Notes under the pieces: model-generated
What the model was told of the DNA's origin: nothing
Database searches by the model: none
Seen by the model: only the letters and a program-made list of their open reading frames with translations
Program-made: the position numbers and the translations under genes
In this document: in pieces, positions 35,501 through 45,322 of the stretch
Position numbering within the stretch: the first letter of the stretch is position 1
Layout of the letters: every line of letters starts with the position of its first letter
Source of the DNA: Anastatus disparis
Lineage: Eukaryota; Arthropoda; Insecta; Hymenoptera; Eupelmidae
Assembly: GCA_017163975.1 (NCBI GenBank)
Contig: JAFFSR010000347.1
Span: forward strand, 1,786,001 to 1,850,000
Reading direction: 5' to 3'
DNA length: 64,000 nucleotides

Positions 35501-37089
35501 TAGTAAAAAGTCTCGCGAAAATTATAACAAAAAGTCTGGTGAAAAGTCTTCAGGAAGTCTGGCAAAATGTCTTGCAAAAGTCTAGCAGAACGTCTTGCGA
35601 ATAGTCTGGCAAAAAGTCCTGCGTAAAGTGGAGCAAAAAGTTTTTTTAAAAGTCTGGTAAAAAGTGTTGCAAAAAGTCTGTTAAAACGTCTGGCAAAAGA
35701 TCTAGCGATGAGTCTAGAAAAAAGTCTTGCAAAAAATCTAGCGAAAAGTCTAGTCAAAAGTCTTGCAGGAAGTCTGGAAAAATGTCTCGCAAAAAGTCTA
35801 GCAGAACGTCTTGTCAATAGTCTGGTAAAAAGTCTTGCGTAAAGTCTGGCAAAAAGTCTTGCATAAATTCTTAGGAATAAAGAAGTTTCTTAAAAAGTCT
35901 GGTGAAAAGTGTTGCGGAAAGTCTGCCGGAACGTCTGGCAAATGGTCTTGCAATGAGTCTAGGGAAAAGTTTGGCGATCAGTCTGACAAAAAGTTTTTTC
36001 AAAAAGTATGGTGAAAAGTGTTGCGAAATGTCTGTCAAAACGTGTGACAAAAGATTTAGCGATGAGTCTAGGAAATAGTCTGGCAAAAATGTTAACAAAA
36101 AGTCTGGTGGAAAGTCTTGCAAGAAGTCTGGCAGAAAATCTTGAGAGAAATCTGGCAGAAAGTCTTGCGAAGAGTCTAGCAAAATGTTTGATAAGTGTCT
36201 AATAAAAAGTCTGGCGAATAGTCTGGGAAAAATTTTTTTAAATGGTCTGGTGAAAAGTGTTGCGAAAAGTATGTCGGAACGTGTGGCAAAAGATCTACTG
36301 ATGAGTCTAGTAAAAAGTCTGGCAAAAATTCTAGCAAAAAGTCTGGTGAAAAGTCTTGCAGAAAGTCTGGCAAAATGTTTTGCAAAAAGTCTAGCAGATT
36401 GTCTTGTGGATAGTCTGGCAAAAAGTCCTGCGGAAAGTCTGGCAAAAAGTTTTTCAAAAGGTCTGTTTAAAAGTGTTGCGAAAAGTATGTCGAAACGTCT
36501 GGCAAAAGATTTAGCGATGAGTCTAGGAAAAAGTCTGGCAAAAATTCTAACAAAAAGTCTGGTAAAAAGTCTTGTAGGAAGTCTGTCAAAACGTCTGGCA
36601 AAAGGTCTGGCGATGAGTCCAGAAAAAGGTCTGGCGAAAAGTCTAGCAGAAAGTCTGGTAGAAAGTCTTGCATGAAGTCTGGCGAAACGTCTTGCGTAAA
36701 GTTTGGCGAATAGTCTGGCAAAGAGTACTACGTAAAGTCTGGCAAAAAGTTTTTTAAAAAGTCTGGTGAAAAGTTTTGAGAAAAGGTTGTCAAAACGTCT
36801 GGCAAAAGATCTAGCGATGAGTCTAGGAAAAGGTCTAGCGAAAATTCTAACAAAAAGTCTGATGAAAAGTCTTGCAGGAAGTCTGGCAGGATGTTTGCTA
36901 AGTGTCTAATAAAAAGTATAGCATAAAGTTTGACAAAAAGTTTTGCGTGTAGTTTGTCTGTAAGTCTGGCAAAAACCGTGATGAAATGTCTTGCTAGGAT
37001 TCTGAAAAAAGGTCTCGCTAGAATTCTGGAAAAAAGTCTTGCTACAATCATGGTTAAAAGTATAACAAATTATCGGTCCGAGATCCTGC
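29590..37089 (+). repeat. 12-bp minisatellite (AAAAGTCTGGCA) array
   Basis: Continuous degenerate copies of a 12-bp unit AAA-AGT-CTG-GCA or AAA-AGT-CTT-GCG. The plus strand is purine-rich. Because 12 is a multiple of three, every frame gives a 4-residue periodic peptide: Lys-Ser-Leu-Ala on plus, Leu-Pro-Asp-Phe on minus. That explains the many overlapping open frames of 60-163 codons on both strands. Stops occur throughout all frames and no promoter or splice signal is seen, so I treat the array as a satellite, not a gene. It continues after an inserted element (37479-37890) and after another repeat (38639-38960). Confidence 0.93.
30150..36240 (+). repeat. Five ~1,226-bp higher-order repeats within the minisatellite
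   Basis: The same ~100 variant monomers recur in the same order with spacings of 1227, 1227, 1226 and 1224 bp. Landmarks end at 30471, 31698, 32925, 34151 and 35375. Copies differ by rare substitutions and 1-3 bp indels. The flanking monomers (29590-30150 and 36240-37089) are more diverged. The pattern is that of recent unequal exchange or slippage of a multi-monomer block. Confidence 0.93.
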
Positions 37090-37093
37090 TTAA

Positions 37094-37474
37094 GAGGAGG
37101 TCACGTAGCTCTGTCCTTTTTCAATCAAAGAATTGAGTTTTTTACAGAATCTAATAACTATAGCAAAAAATGAAGAGAAAGCCGCATCTCGTAATAAAAA
37201 AAGCAATATTTTCTTTAATAAGAAAGAATTAATTTTATTGCTTCGTTTTCAAGAAAACCTTGAAAAACTAAAATCATAGAGGTTAGGGTGGACAATTCGG
37301 TTTTTCAAGGTTTTCTTGAGAACGAAGCAATAAAATCAATTTTTTCTTATCAAAGAAAATATTGCTTTTTCTGATACGAGATGCGGCTTTCTCTTCATTT
37401 TTTGATAAAAATATTAGTTTTTGTAAAAAAATCATTTCTTCGATTAGAAAAGGACAGAGATACGTGACCTCCTC
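37094..37474. mobile_element. TTAA-flanked foldback MITE inside the minisatellite, 381 bp
   Basis: TTAA at 37090-37093 and 37475-37478. The ends are GAGGAGGTCACGTAGCTCTG and, inverted, GAGGAGGTCACGTATCTCTG, with arms of about 170 bp. The surrounding minisatellite monomers (gcttaa / aacagtcttgcg) show a clean target. Its ends resemble those of the element at 58450-58839. Confidence 0.88.
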
Positions 37475-37478
37475 TTAA

Positions 37479-37890
37479 CAGTCTTGCGATAAGTCTAGGA
37501 AAAGGTCTAACGGAAAGGCTTGCAAAAAGTCTGGTAGAAAGTCTTGCAAGAAGTCTGGCAGAAAGTCTTGCAAAGAGTTTAGCAAAACGTCTTGTGGATA
37601 GTCTGGCAAAAAGTCCTGCGGAAAGTCTGGCAAAAAGTTTTCCAAAAGGTCTGGTGAAAAGTGTTGCGAAAAGTCTGTCGAAACGTCTGGCAAAAGGTCT
37701 TGCGGTGAGTCTAGGAAAAAGTTTGGCGAAAAGTCTAGCAAAATTTCTGGTAGAAAGTCTTGCAAGAAATCTGGCAGAAAGTCTTGCGAAAAGTCTAGCA
37801 AAATGTTTGATAAGAGTCTGATTTGATAAGTATCTAATGAAAAGTCTGGCGAATAGTCTGCGAAAAAATTTTTCGTAAAGTCTGACAAAA
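37479..37890 (+). repeat. 12-bp minisatellite, continued after the insertion
   Basis: Same AAAAGTCTGGCA-type monomers, interrupted only by the TTAA element. It fades out at about 37890. Confidence 0.9.
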
Positions 37891-37899
37891 AATTTTTTT

Positions 37900-38260
37900 A
37901 TAATCTTCTTTGTGAAAGTACGGGATTTCTTGCGGAATTTAGCTCCGGGAACAACGGCTTTTGCAACTCATTCTACTTTGGCTAGCAACGACTTTTTTGT
38001 GGCTTGTTTCACTTAATAACGGCCATGACAGAGCTTGTAGCCTAAAAACTATTGTCATAACTATCGTTCTTTTATATTTCTTTCGCATAGATACAACAGA
38101 TTGTTGGTCATATAATTTAGTTTTAAATTTAAATTAATTGAATTTTTTTTATTTCAAATTTCATAATTGCACTTTTAATAATTGTGTTTTTAATGATACT
38201 TTATGTAATTGCGATAAAGAAAACATTTGAAAAAATTTTATTTGCATTTTATTTTTTTGA
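37900..38260 (+). repeat. Dispersed repeat, copy A (partner at 47695-50822)
   Basis: gaaagtacgggatttcttgc ... ttggctagcaacgacttttt ... acggccatgacagagcttgt ... ttatttgca matches 47710-47810 plus 50549-50822 in the same orientation. This copy lacks the 2.73-kb TTAA insertion and reads cactTAAtaacggcc at that point, so it serves as the empty-site reference. The family is unknown. Confidence 0.8.
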
Positions 38261-38506
38261 AATGATCTTTATCTTATATAATTATATTTGTTTTCATAAT
38301 TTTATATAATCATTATTTTTATTTTCATAATTTTATAGAATTATCTGTATTTTCAAATATAACCTTGAACATAATTTTCATAAATAACATACATTCGACA
38401 AGGTTTCGCAAAAGTCGAGCGAGCGATAACTATACATAATCACGTACACTGTTGGACAGGAAATTTCTATATATAACCACGTACTTTTGGCTAGAGATTA
38501 AGAAAA
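38261..38506. other. AT-rich spacer
   Basis: AT-rich DNA with no gene or repeat recognised, between the dispersed repeat and a hairpin element. Confidence 0.4.
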
Positions 38507-38638
38507 ATAGTATACGACACACGGCCAGAATGTTGAAGGCCCTGGCGCGCGTGATACAAAGCCTCGGCTTCGCCTCGGCCTTAATATCACACACGCCAGG
38601 GAATCTAACTTTCTGGCCTTGGGTCGTAATATACTATT
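38507..38638. mobile_element. Small hairpin MITE with TACGAC...GGCCAGAA ends
   Basis: Inverted ends aatagtatACGACacacggccagaa and ttctggccttgggtcgtaatatactatt surround a GC-rich core (gcctcggcttcgcctcggc). It sits between minisatellite-flanked regions. The ends match those at about 47030-47165. Confidence 0.7.
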
Positions 38639-38960
38639 CAAAAAGTCTTGTGAAAAGTCTTACAAGTAGTCTGACAAAACGTCTTGCAAAAAGTCTGGCG
38701 ATGAGTCTAGGAAAAAGTCTGGCGAAAAGTTTAGCAAAAAGTCTTGCGTAAAGTCTGGAAAAAGTTTTTCAAAAAGTCTGGTGAAAAGTGTTGCGAATAG
38801 TCTGTCGAAACGTCTGGGAAAAGGTCTGGCAAAAACTTTGGCGATAAGTCTGGCAAAAACCTCGGTGAAATATCTTGCTAGAATTCTGGAAAAAAGTCTT
38901 GCTACAATCATGGCTAAAAGTATAACAAAACATCTGTCTGAGATCCTACTTAATAGTTTT
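38639..38960 (+). repeat. 12-bp minisatellite, third block
   Basis: AAAAGTCTGGCG-type monomers again. The block ends with the diagnostic segment gattctgg...gtcttgctacaatcatggct...gagatcctacttaa, also seen at 29849-29930 and 37000-37095. Confidence 0.88.
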
Positions 38961-40107
38961 ATCGTCACAATAAAATTTGTAAGATTAGTGTGGAAAGCTC
39001 AAAGATCCCATTATAATACTATACATAAAAATTTATAATACAAACTTTCAATGTATCATACTTTGAGGTTAGGTTCGTCGAGCTTATAATATTATAATAA
39101 GTTACAATTCGTAAAGCTAGACAGAATAAGAATTCGGAAAATAAAATGGTAACTAATGTAGCAAATAATCAGACAAACAAAAAGGTTAAAAAGTTTGAAA
39201 ACAATATCATAAAAAGTTATTGAAAAACCTGATATAGAACCTAGCGTGGTCTACTTTCTTTTTTCAGACTCTCAATTAATAATTAGTACATTTTGTAAGG
39301 GGTATGAAAAGACCTTATTTACGAAACGAGAAGGTTACGGCCCGAGCCGAAGGCGAGGGTCGTAACGAGTTTCGTAAAAAAACCTTTACATACCAGTTGT
39401 AAATCGTATTTTTCACCATGAGAGCCAAGAAAGAGCAACGAAGTTGCGATTTTGGGGTTAGAATGGCAAAAAAATTATTCTGATATTAAGAATATTATGA
39501 TTTCTAATAAATACACTAAGAATGTCTATTTTTACATTCAAATGACTTCTTAAATGTATACTTTTTGGAAATTAAAATACTATCTAAATAGTAAATATTT
39601 AATCGTATAAATAATATATTACCACTCAACAGATTCTTGAATTTTATTTAAAAAATATTTTCACTCATGAACAAAGTGGAAAAAAATTTTTAATTTTAAC
39701 ACACATAAGTGTTACAGATAAACCACAAATTTTTGTGATAAAATTCACAAATTTTATTTCTGTAATTTACGAAGTTAAAATTATAACATAATTCATGAAT
39801 AATATAAAATTTTGAATAATAAAATTTGTAAATTGTCAAATTTATTTGTGTTAAAATATAATGGTTGAAATGATGATTAGATAGTAAATAATGACTTTCT
39901 TGTATTTCTTTCTGTTAATATATTTAAAAAGAAGATAGATAAATAAATATAAGAAAAAGAATAAAATGATGGATGTTGGCGTGGATCAATAAAATCATAA
40001 ACAAACTAATCTTATTTGATATTATTACATTGTTATTTAAAGGCGAACGTAAACGAGTGATTCCGAAAAGAGCCAATCATTTTTTAATATGAGTATACTA
40101 TAGAAAT
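38961..40107. other. AT-rich DNA with a hairpin at ~39300-39396
   Basis: The hairpin ggtatgaaaag...acgaaacgagaaggttacg pairs with cgtaacgagtttcgt...cctttacatacc and has a core (cccgagccgaaggcgaggg) like that of the 38507 element. The rest is AT-rich with no gene seen. Confidence 0.5.
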
Positions 40108-40312
40108 AGAGCCGGTTAGTGGCTCAGTCGGTAGAGCGTTGGATTCGTCATCGCGGGGTTCTGTGTTCGAATCCCGCTCTCGGCAACCGATTGATAGAGG
40201 CACCATTTTACGTTACATGTGCTTTGTTCACAAACACACTTACAAGCTCCGTTGCTGATTAACATCACAAGTAGCATAAATATAGCGACGTTAAAGAAGA
40301 AAAAAAGTATAC
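40108..40312 (+). mobile_element. tRNA-derived SINE
   Basis: A tRNA-like head (ggttagtggctcagtcggta gagcg, with A box TGGCTCAGTCGG and B box GTTCGAATCCC) is followed by a body (ttacatgtgctttg, caagctccgttgctgatt, tagcgacgttaaag) and an A-rich tail (aagaaaaaaa at about 40297). The T-arm region does not fold as a normal tRNA and the acceptor stem is imperfect, so it is a SINE and not a tRNA gene. Confidence 0.8.
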
Positions 40313-41435
40313 AAATTTTTGGACTTACATCATTATAAAATATCACCAATAATAGTTTGTAATTATTGATGATAAGTTATTAATATCATTGTTATTGTTA
40401 TAATTATTTATTATTATAGAAAGATTTAAGCACTGCGTGTCTGAAATCTGCTCACTATGTATGCTTATTCGGGGCGAAAAAACTTTCATTTCACTCAGTT
40501 GCTAACTACGACGAGCCTGAAAACGCTATTAAAAATATTTGTATCATAATATAGTAATAATTAAACCCTGTGTTATTTGATATAAGTATAAGATAAGAAG
40601 TATTAACGTATAAAAAGTTTAGCAATTCGTTATACAATATATAAAATTAAATTAATTTCAAGAAATGTGTAGGAAGGGTTCGGCTGTGGGCATGGTTTGG
40701 TTGTGGAGAGGCCAGCGTTTCTATTAACAGAAAGTAGATGATGTTTTTCTGACAAATATCATTTATGTATCATTATGCCAAATATCAAAGCGAAGAAACA
40801 CGTCTGCTTTTTGCTATAAGCCAATTAATTTTTCTGTGTAAAAAAAAACAAATATTTATTTGTACTTATTTATACTTTATCAATAATATTGCAAATCAAA
40901 ATTTATAAATGAAGGTGAATGTAATGCACATTTAATTCGTATGAAATTATTCCTATTTTGTGATGCAATATGGGTTCCAATCAATAAGTCAACACCAACA
41001 ATTTTGCAAGGGTGCCCACAACCGAACCAAGACAAATAGCAACTTTACTTCCTGATAACATAATATATTACAATAAAACCACTTTTAAATATGACATTCC
41101 CTAGCCTTTTATCAATACTGATTCTCCCTATGTTCCCAATACTGTACCAGTTTATTAAACATATGCAACTGTTGTTTAATATTAATCGTATAGGAATAGC
41201 ACGTCTATCTCACAGTGCAATTTTTAATGCAACGTTAGAATAACTTTTTAGATATAGATTGTTTGATATTAAGGTCGCTCATCCGCCTAGGACCGTACTA
41301 TGTTTTGGATTCCTGGGTAATATTTGTATTATTGCAAATTTTTATAAATGAATATACTCTATATCTCAATTATAACTATTATTATTTTAAAAACAAAAAT
41401 CATTGCATAAGTAAAAGCGTAGAGTAATCAATCTT
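40313..41435. other. AT-rich DNA, possible 350-bp element with GGTTCGGYTGTGGGCA ends
   Basis: ggttcggctgtgggcatgg near 40678 and its near-complement gtgcccacaaccgaacc near 41010 form short inverted ends of a candidate ~350-bp element. No gene was seen in the rest. Confidence 0.35.
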
Positions 41436-41588
41436 AAAAAGTCTTGTGAACCATCAATTATAAAATGTGGCTTTAAATTGCATGAATCCTAGTATTTGTT
41501 GTATATTATAAGCACATTAATTTAAAAATTTATAGATTATTACTGATAAAAAATATTCTTTCTAAAAATGAATATTTATGAAGCTTAA

Positions 41589-41948
41589 GGTGATGTAAAA
41601 TAGACTACACCTGCACTCAGAAATATTTACCGTTTTCTTGTTCGATTGCAAAGTTTTGAAAAACGAGATACATTAGCTTCTAGTGTGTACCATGGGAATT
41701 GTTCAATTAAATTAAGTGAAGTGATTGATTAATTATTGAGAATTTTGGATTTTAATATTCAAGGTTATGAAAATAATAATTATTATTGGAACCCAAAATT
41801 TTTAATAATTGATAAATGAATTTACTTCGAAATTAATTTCAATAATAATCACTATATTTACTACAAACTAATGTATTTCTTTTTCTGAAATTTCGGAGTA
41901 AAATAAAAAAATTCCAAAGTGCTGGTGAAGCGTCCGTTTTATATCACC
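41589..41948. mobile_element. TTAA-flanked foldback MITE, 360 bp, in right arm
   Basis: TTAA at 41585-41588 and 41949-41952. The ends are GGTGATGTAAAATAGAC and, inverted, GGTGATATAAAACGGAC, with a palindromic body. It occupies the same position in the arm as the unrelated-looking 896-bp element at 27331-28226 in the left arm. Confidence 0.82.
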
Positions 41949-42221
41949 TTAAGAAACTCTAATTAAAAAAAAAATTACTTTATTATAACGCTGCCAAATT
42001 TAAGCATATTGAAATATGTTTTGTTAAATAGAATTATCTGATAGCGCTCAATTTTAAAATAAGAATAACCATACAAAAAATGTTTTTGCTTCACAAAACA
42101 ACAATTTTATCATAAAATTACCAGATTTTATTAAGTTATTAGAAGACAAAGTATATCTTATTAAATAGTAAAAAGAAATGAATATTTAATAATTATTGTT
42201 ACTTATTTGCCTGCTACTTAA

Positions 42222-42443
42222 CCTTTACAGTCACAGGAGCCGATATATCGGCTACCTAATTTTCTTTTTTTTTACCTCAATATTTTTGCAATATCATGCT
42301 TGATTCTTGGATTTTTTGTATTTTCAGATACACATAGCCTTACTATTTATAATATTGATGATATTTTATAAATTTATAACTATTAATTATTATTATAAAC
42401 AAATACATACAAAAAAGTGAATTGAATCGCATGACTGAAAGGG
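42222..42443. mobile_element. TTAA-flanked MITE with CC(C)TTT-CAGTCA ends, 222 bp
   Basis: TTAA at 42218-42221 and 42444-42447. The ends are CCTTTACAGTCACAGG and, from the right, CCCTTTCAGTCATGCG. TTAA plus a CC/CCC start is typical of piggyBac-type MITEs. It is absent from the left arm, so it inserted after the arms separated. Confidence 0.65.
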
Positions 42444-43157
42444 TTAAAGAATAATCATACTTCCAACAATACTGTTCGAATAGAACTATTATAAAATTAA
42501 ATTTTTACTAATATCAATTGACGAGTAGTTATTTAAATATTTTTATATCATCTTTTTTACGATAATGATATTAATCAAAAACTTACTTTTAATGATATTT
42601 CAAAAATAAATTATTCTTTATAATTCATTAGTAATTATTATAATTATTTAATAATCAATCATAATTTTGTTGAATATTTACGTTTGAACAATAATTTATT
42701 CAATTAGTAATTTGATATTTTTGGAATATTAAATTATCGTTTTTATTAAATATTATTTATTTCATTATAAAATAAAATAAAACAACAAATTGAATCTTCA
42801 TTATAAGACTAGCATTGCCATCTACTATTCAACATTACGTACTTCGATTGTAAACATTAGAATACTCAAAATTTATTTTTGGGTTATATGTCAGGGACAA
42901 TAACAAACAAATGTTTATTTATTTGGTAACTATGCAAGCGATCAATGAGTTCGTTGCTACCGTGGCAGAATGGGCACACACTTATTGCTGTTTTCGAACG
43001 TTTAGAATGACGCTCTCTGATTGGCTGAAAAAGCGTAACTTTAAAGTGCCGTAGTTTAAAAATTATACGAGATAGAAAAAAAATTACAATATAAAGTTTG
43101 TTTAGAATGATGTCCTCTATCATCCTGTCAAGGGAAATACAGTAGTTTAGAATCACC

Positions 43158-43160
<3 letters not shown>

Positions 43161-43228
<68 letters not shown>
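43161..43228. repeat. (TA)n microsatellite
   Basis: TA tract at the outer end of the right arm, mirroring that at 26284-26346. Confidence 0.95.
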
Positions 43229-43232
<4 letters not shown>

Positions 43233-43631
43233 CATATCGCCCATTCTCTGTCAAATCGAAGGACGAAAAATTTTTTTTCGCTAAAAATTAGTAAACTGAT
43301 TTTTTTTTATAGTATAGACCACTCAGAATTTTCGTAAGTCTCTTAAGTACATATTTTTAGAGCTACAAAACTTCAAAGTTGGGCTAAAACCATATTTTTG
43401 ACATTATTGACCAATTTTAAGCTCGAATTACTCAGTTCGATTGCGTTTTAAGAATATAAGGAAACTTTTTTGTTCAAAATATTATAAATTTTGAGAAAAA
43501 AGTAATTTATATGTGCTAATGTAGCCATTCGTTGAGCTGAAGTCATTCGAAACATTAAAATACCACTTTTCAAGGTTTCGAACCATGATCCCATGTCCAA
43601 AAAACTCATCGAAGCAGGTAATCTTATCTTA
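43229..43631. other. Unannotated AT-rich sequence
   Basis: No gene, repeat or splice signal recognised. Confidence 0.4.
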
Positions 43632-45322
43632 TCTTACTATTATATAAAAGGACAGCGTTTGTTTGAATGTTCTCAATTATCTCAAAAACTACTGAACCAA
43701 TCGTTTTCAGATTTTAAATTTAGATTCTTTATAATGTGACGAATGTCATAGGCTATATAAATAATTACTTTTTTAATCAATAACTGCAATAAAATAATTA
43801 TAGACCTAGACCTTAACGCGTAGGGAATAGGGACTACTTTTTTTCGGCCTTCTGCGGTCAACATGCTCTATCCTTGCTACTTTCCTTGGTTGCCCAATAG
43901 GTGGCGACCGATTTTGTCTTTCGCTTTATTAAACTGGTACGGTAGAAATACTTATACACCTATGATATATCGTAACTTCAACACAATAAATTTTTATTGC
44001 ATATTCTCTAATCACAGAGTAATATTACCTCGGATTATTTAATGGAATATTTTCCTATTCCATTAGGCAGAATAAAAAATTAGACAATTTTTTTTAATTT
44101 AGAAAAAATTTTATATCTTATTCAAGGAAATTTTTTATTCCTCAAATATTTATTGGCTCATACATGAGAATTTAACCCTTCATGGTTAATAAAATAATTT
44201 TAAAAATAACAAATAATTATGTATGATTTGCGATTTTTTCTAAAAATTTCATTCCAAATATATTAACAAAAAATATAAGATATTTGACCTGCTTTCAAAT
44301 CACGTTAGTTTTATTCAAAATACAATTTCTCATAGATTTTTCAAGACATTTGATGTTTACAAAACTTAACCATTTTTATACAAATAAATTTTTTTTCAAC
44401 TTTTTTAATCATTAATAATATGAAAAAAAATTTTTTTTACATTTATTAACACAATCGCAAATAACGTTGATTTATTTTATCATCCTGTGACATTTTCAAA
44501 CAAATATTTCAGCAAATTTTCGGAAAAAATACATTTTTTCAATATTATATATATTTACCGATTTTATTCAAGAAAAAATGCTTGAGGTTAAATTGTCGTT
44601 TTTGATTTTTTTGCCATTTTTTAATAAATAAGTACTGAAGGTTTAATTGTCATTTTTAGTTTATGTTTACTAAAATCAACATTATTATAGAAAAAAAAAA
44701 TTTTTTTTAAATGTAATTATTTTAAAAAATTTTTCAATTGATTTCATTTTTGGTCATTTTTAAAGATAAAAATTAAATTATTTTGTACTTTTTTCATGTA
44801 ACTTTAATTTTAATAACTTACAATTTTTTATTAAAAATGACACTTTGTTCACTTCCCAATAGGTGGCGACCTGTTTTGCCTCTCACTCTACTAGATTAGC
44901 ACGGCATAGGTACTTATATCGCGAGAATAATGCGAACAGCTTATCGACAATAAATTTTTATTGCACTTATTTCCTATTATTGTTGAACATTCATATTTAT
45001 TAATGAATATCTCTTTCACGATTTTGATTTGTTAAAAATATTTCCTATCCTCAATTTAAATATATTTTTTGACTTATTGGTACTAAATTGAACATATATC
45101 GAGAAATAAAAAAAAAATTCAATGCTTATTTTTTCTACAAAAAAAATTATTTTAAATGAAAATTCATTTTATTATCACATGGTTCACAAACAAAAAATGT
45201 TGTGTATTCCAAAGTTTCGTAAGAGTACGATTTAATAAATAATAGTTTTTGAGATTCTATTTCTATACCTACCGACTTCTGCCCAACTATTGCGCGGGCG
45301 AAGCCGAGACGGGGGATGCTAG
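43632..45322 (+). mobile_element. Non-autonomous Helitron-like element
   Basis: The 5' end TCTTACTATTATATAAAAGG with the motif ctcaaaaactactgaaccaa and tgacgaatgtcataggctat is typical of insect Helitron-like repeats. The 3' end has a GC hairpin-like stretch (gcgcgggcgaagccgagac) a few bases before CTAG. It is inserted between A (43631) and T (45323), as Helitrons do. It carries no Rep/helicase. It contains a ~110-bp direct repeat starting at the 17-mer cccaataggtggcgacc (43893 and 44855). The boundaries rest on 5'-TC and CTAG-3' rules. Confidence 0.65.

Larger units (their letters stand above)
26347..43160. mobile_element. Candidate giant inverted-arm element (~16.8 kb)
   Basis: The left arm (26347 to about 28384) and the right arm (about 43160 back to 41436) are inverted copies. 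Both outer ends read CGGTGATTCTA and abut TA microsatellites. Homology runs through CTAAACAAACTTTATATTG, the octamer-rich region, and inward to ggttcacaagacttttt. After removing later insertions each arm is roughly 1.1 kb. No opposite terminus is found at the inner arm ends, which favours arms of one long element over two separate short ones. The interior holds the 12-bp minisatellite, foldback elements and a SINE, but no transposase. An inverted segmental duplication is the alternative. Confidence 0.45.
41436..43160 (-). repeat. Right inverted arm
   Basis: Reverse complement of 26347-28384. It is interrupted by TTAA-flanked elements at 41589-41948 and 42222-42443. The outer end CGGTGATTCTA (minus strand) abuts (TA)n. 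Confidence 0.8.

Noticed and set aside
36184..36675. 163-codon open frame rich in Lys-Ser-Leu-Ala repeats, and similar frames on both strands of 29.8-38 kb
   Set aside because: The 12-bp monomer makes all frames periodic and mostly open. Frames overlap on both strands and have no start context, splice signal or domain.
40116..40190. Functional tRNA gene
   Set aside because: The T arm and acceptor stem do not pair properly, and a SINE body and A-rich tail follow, so it is a tRNA-derived SINE.
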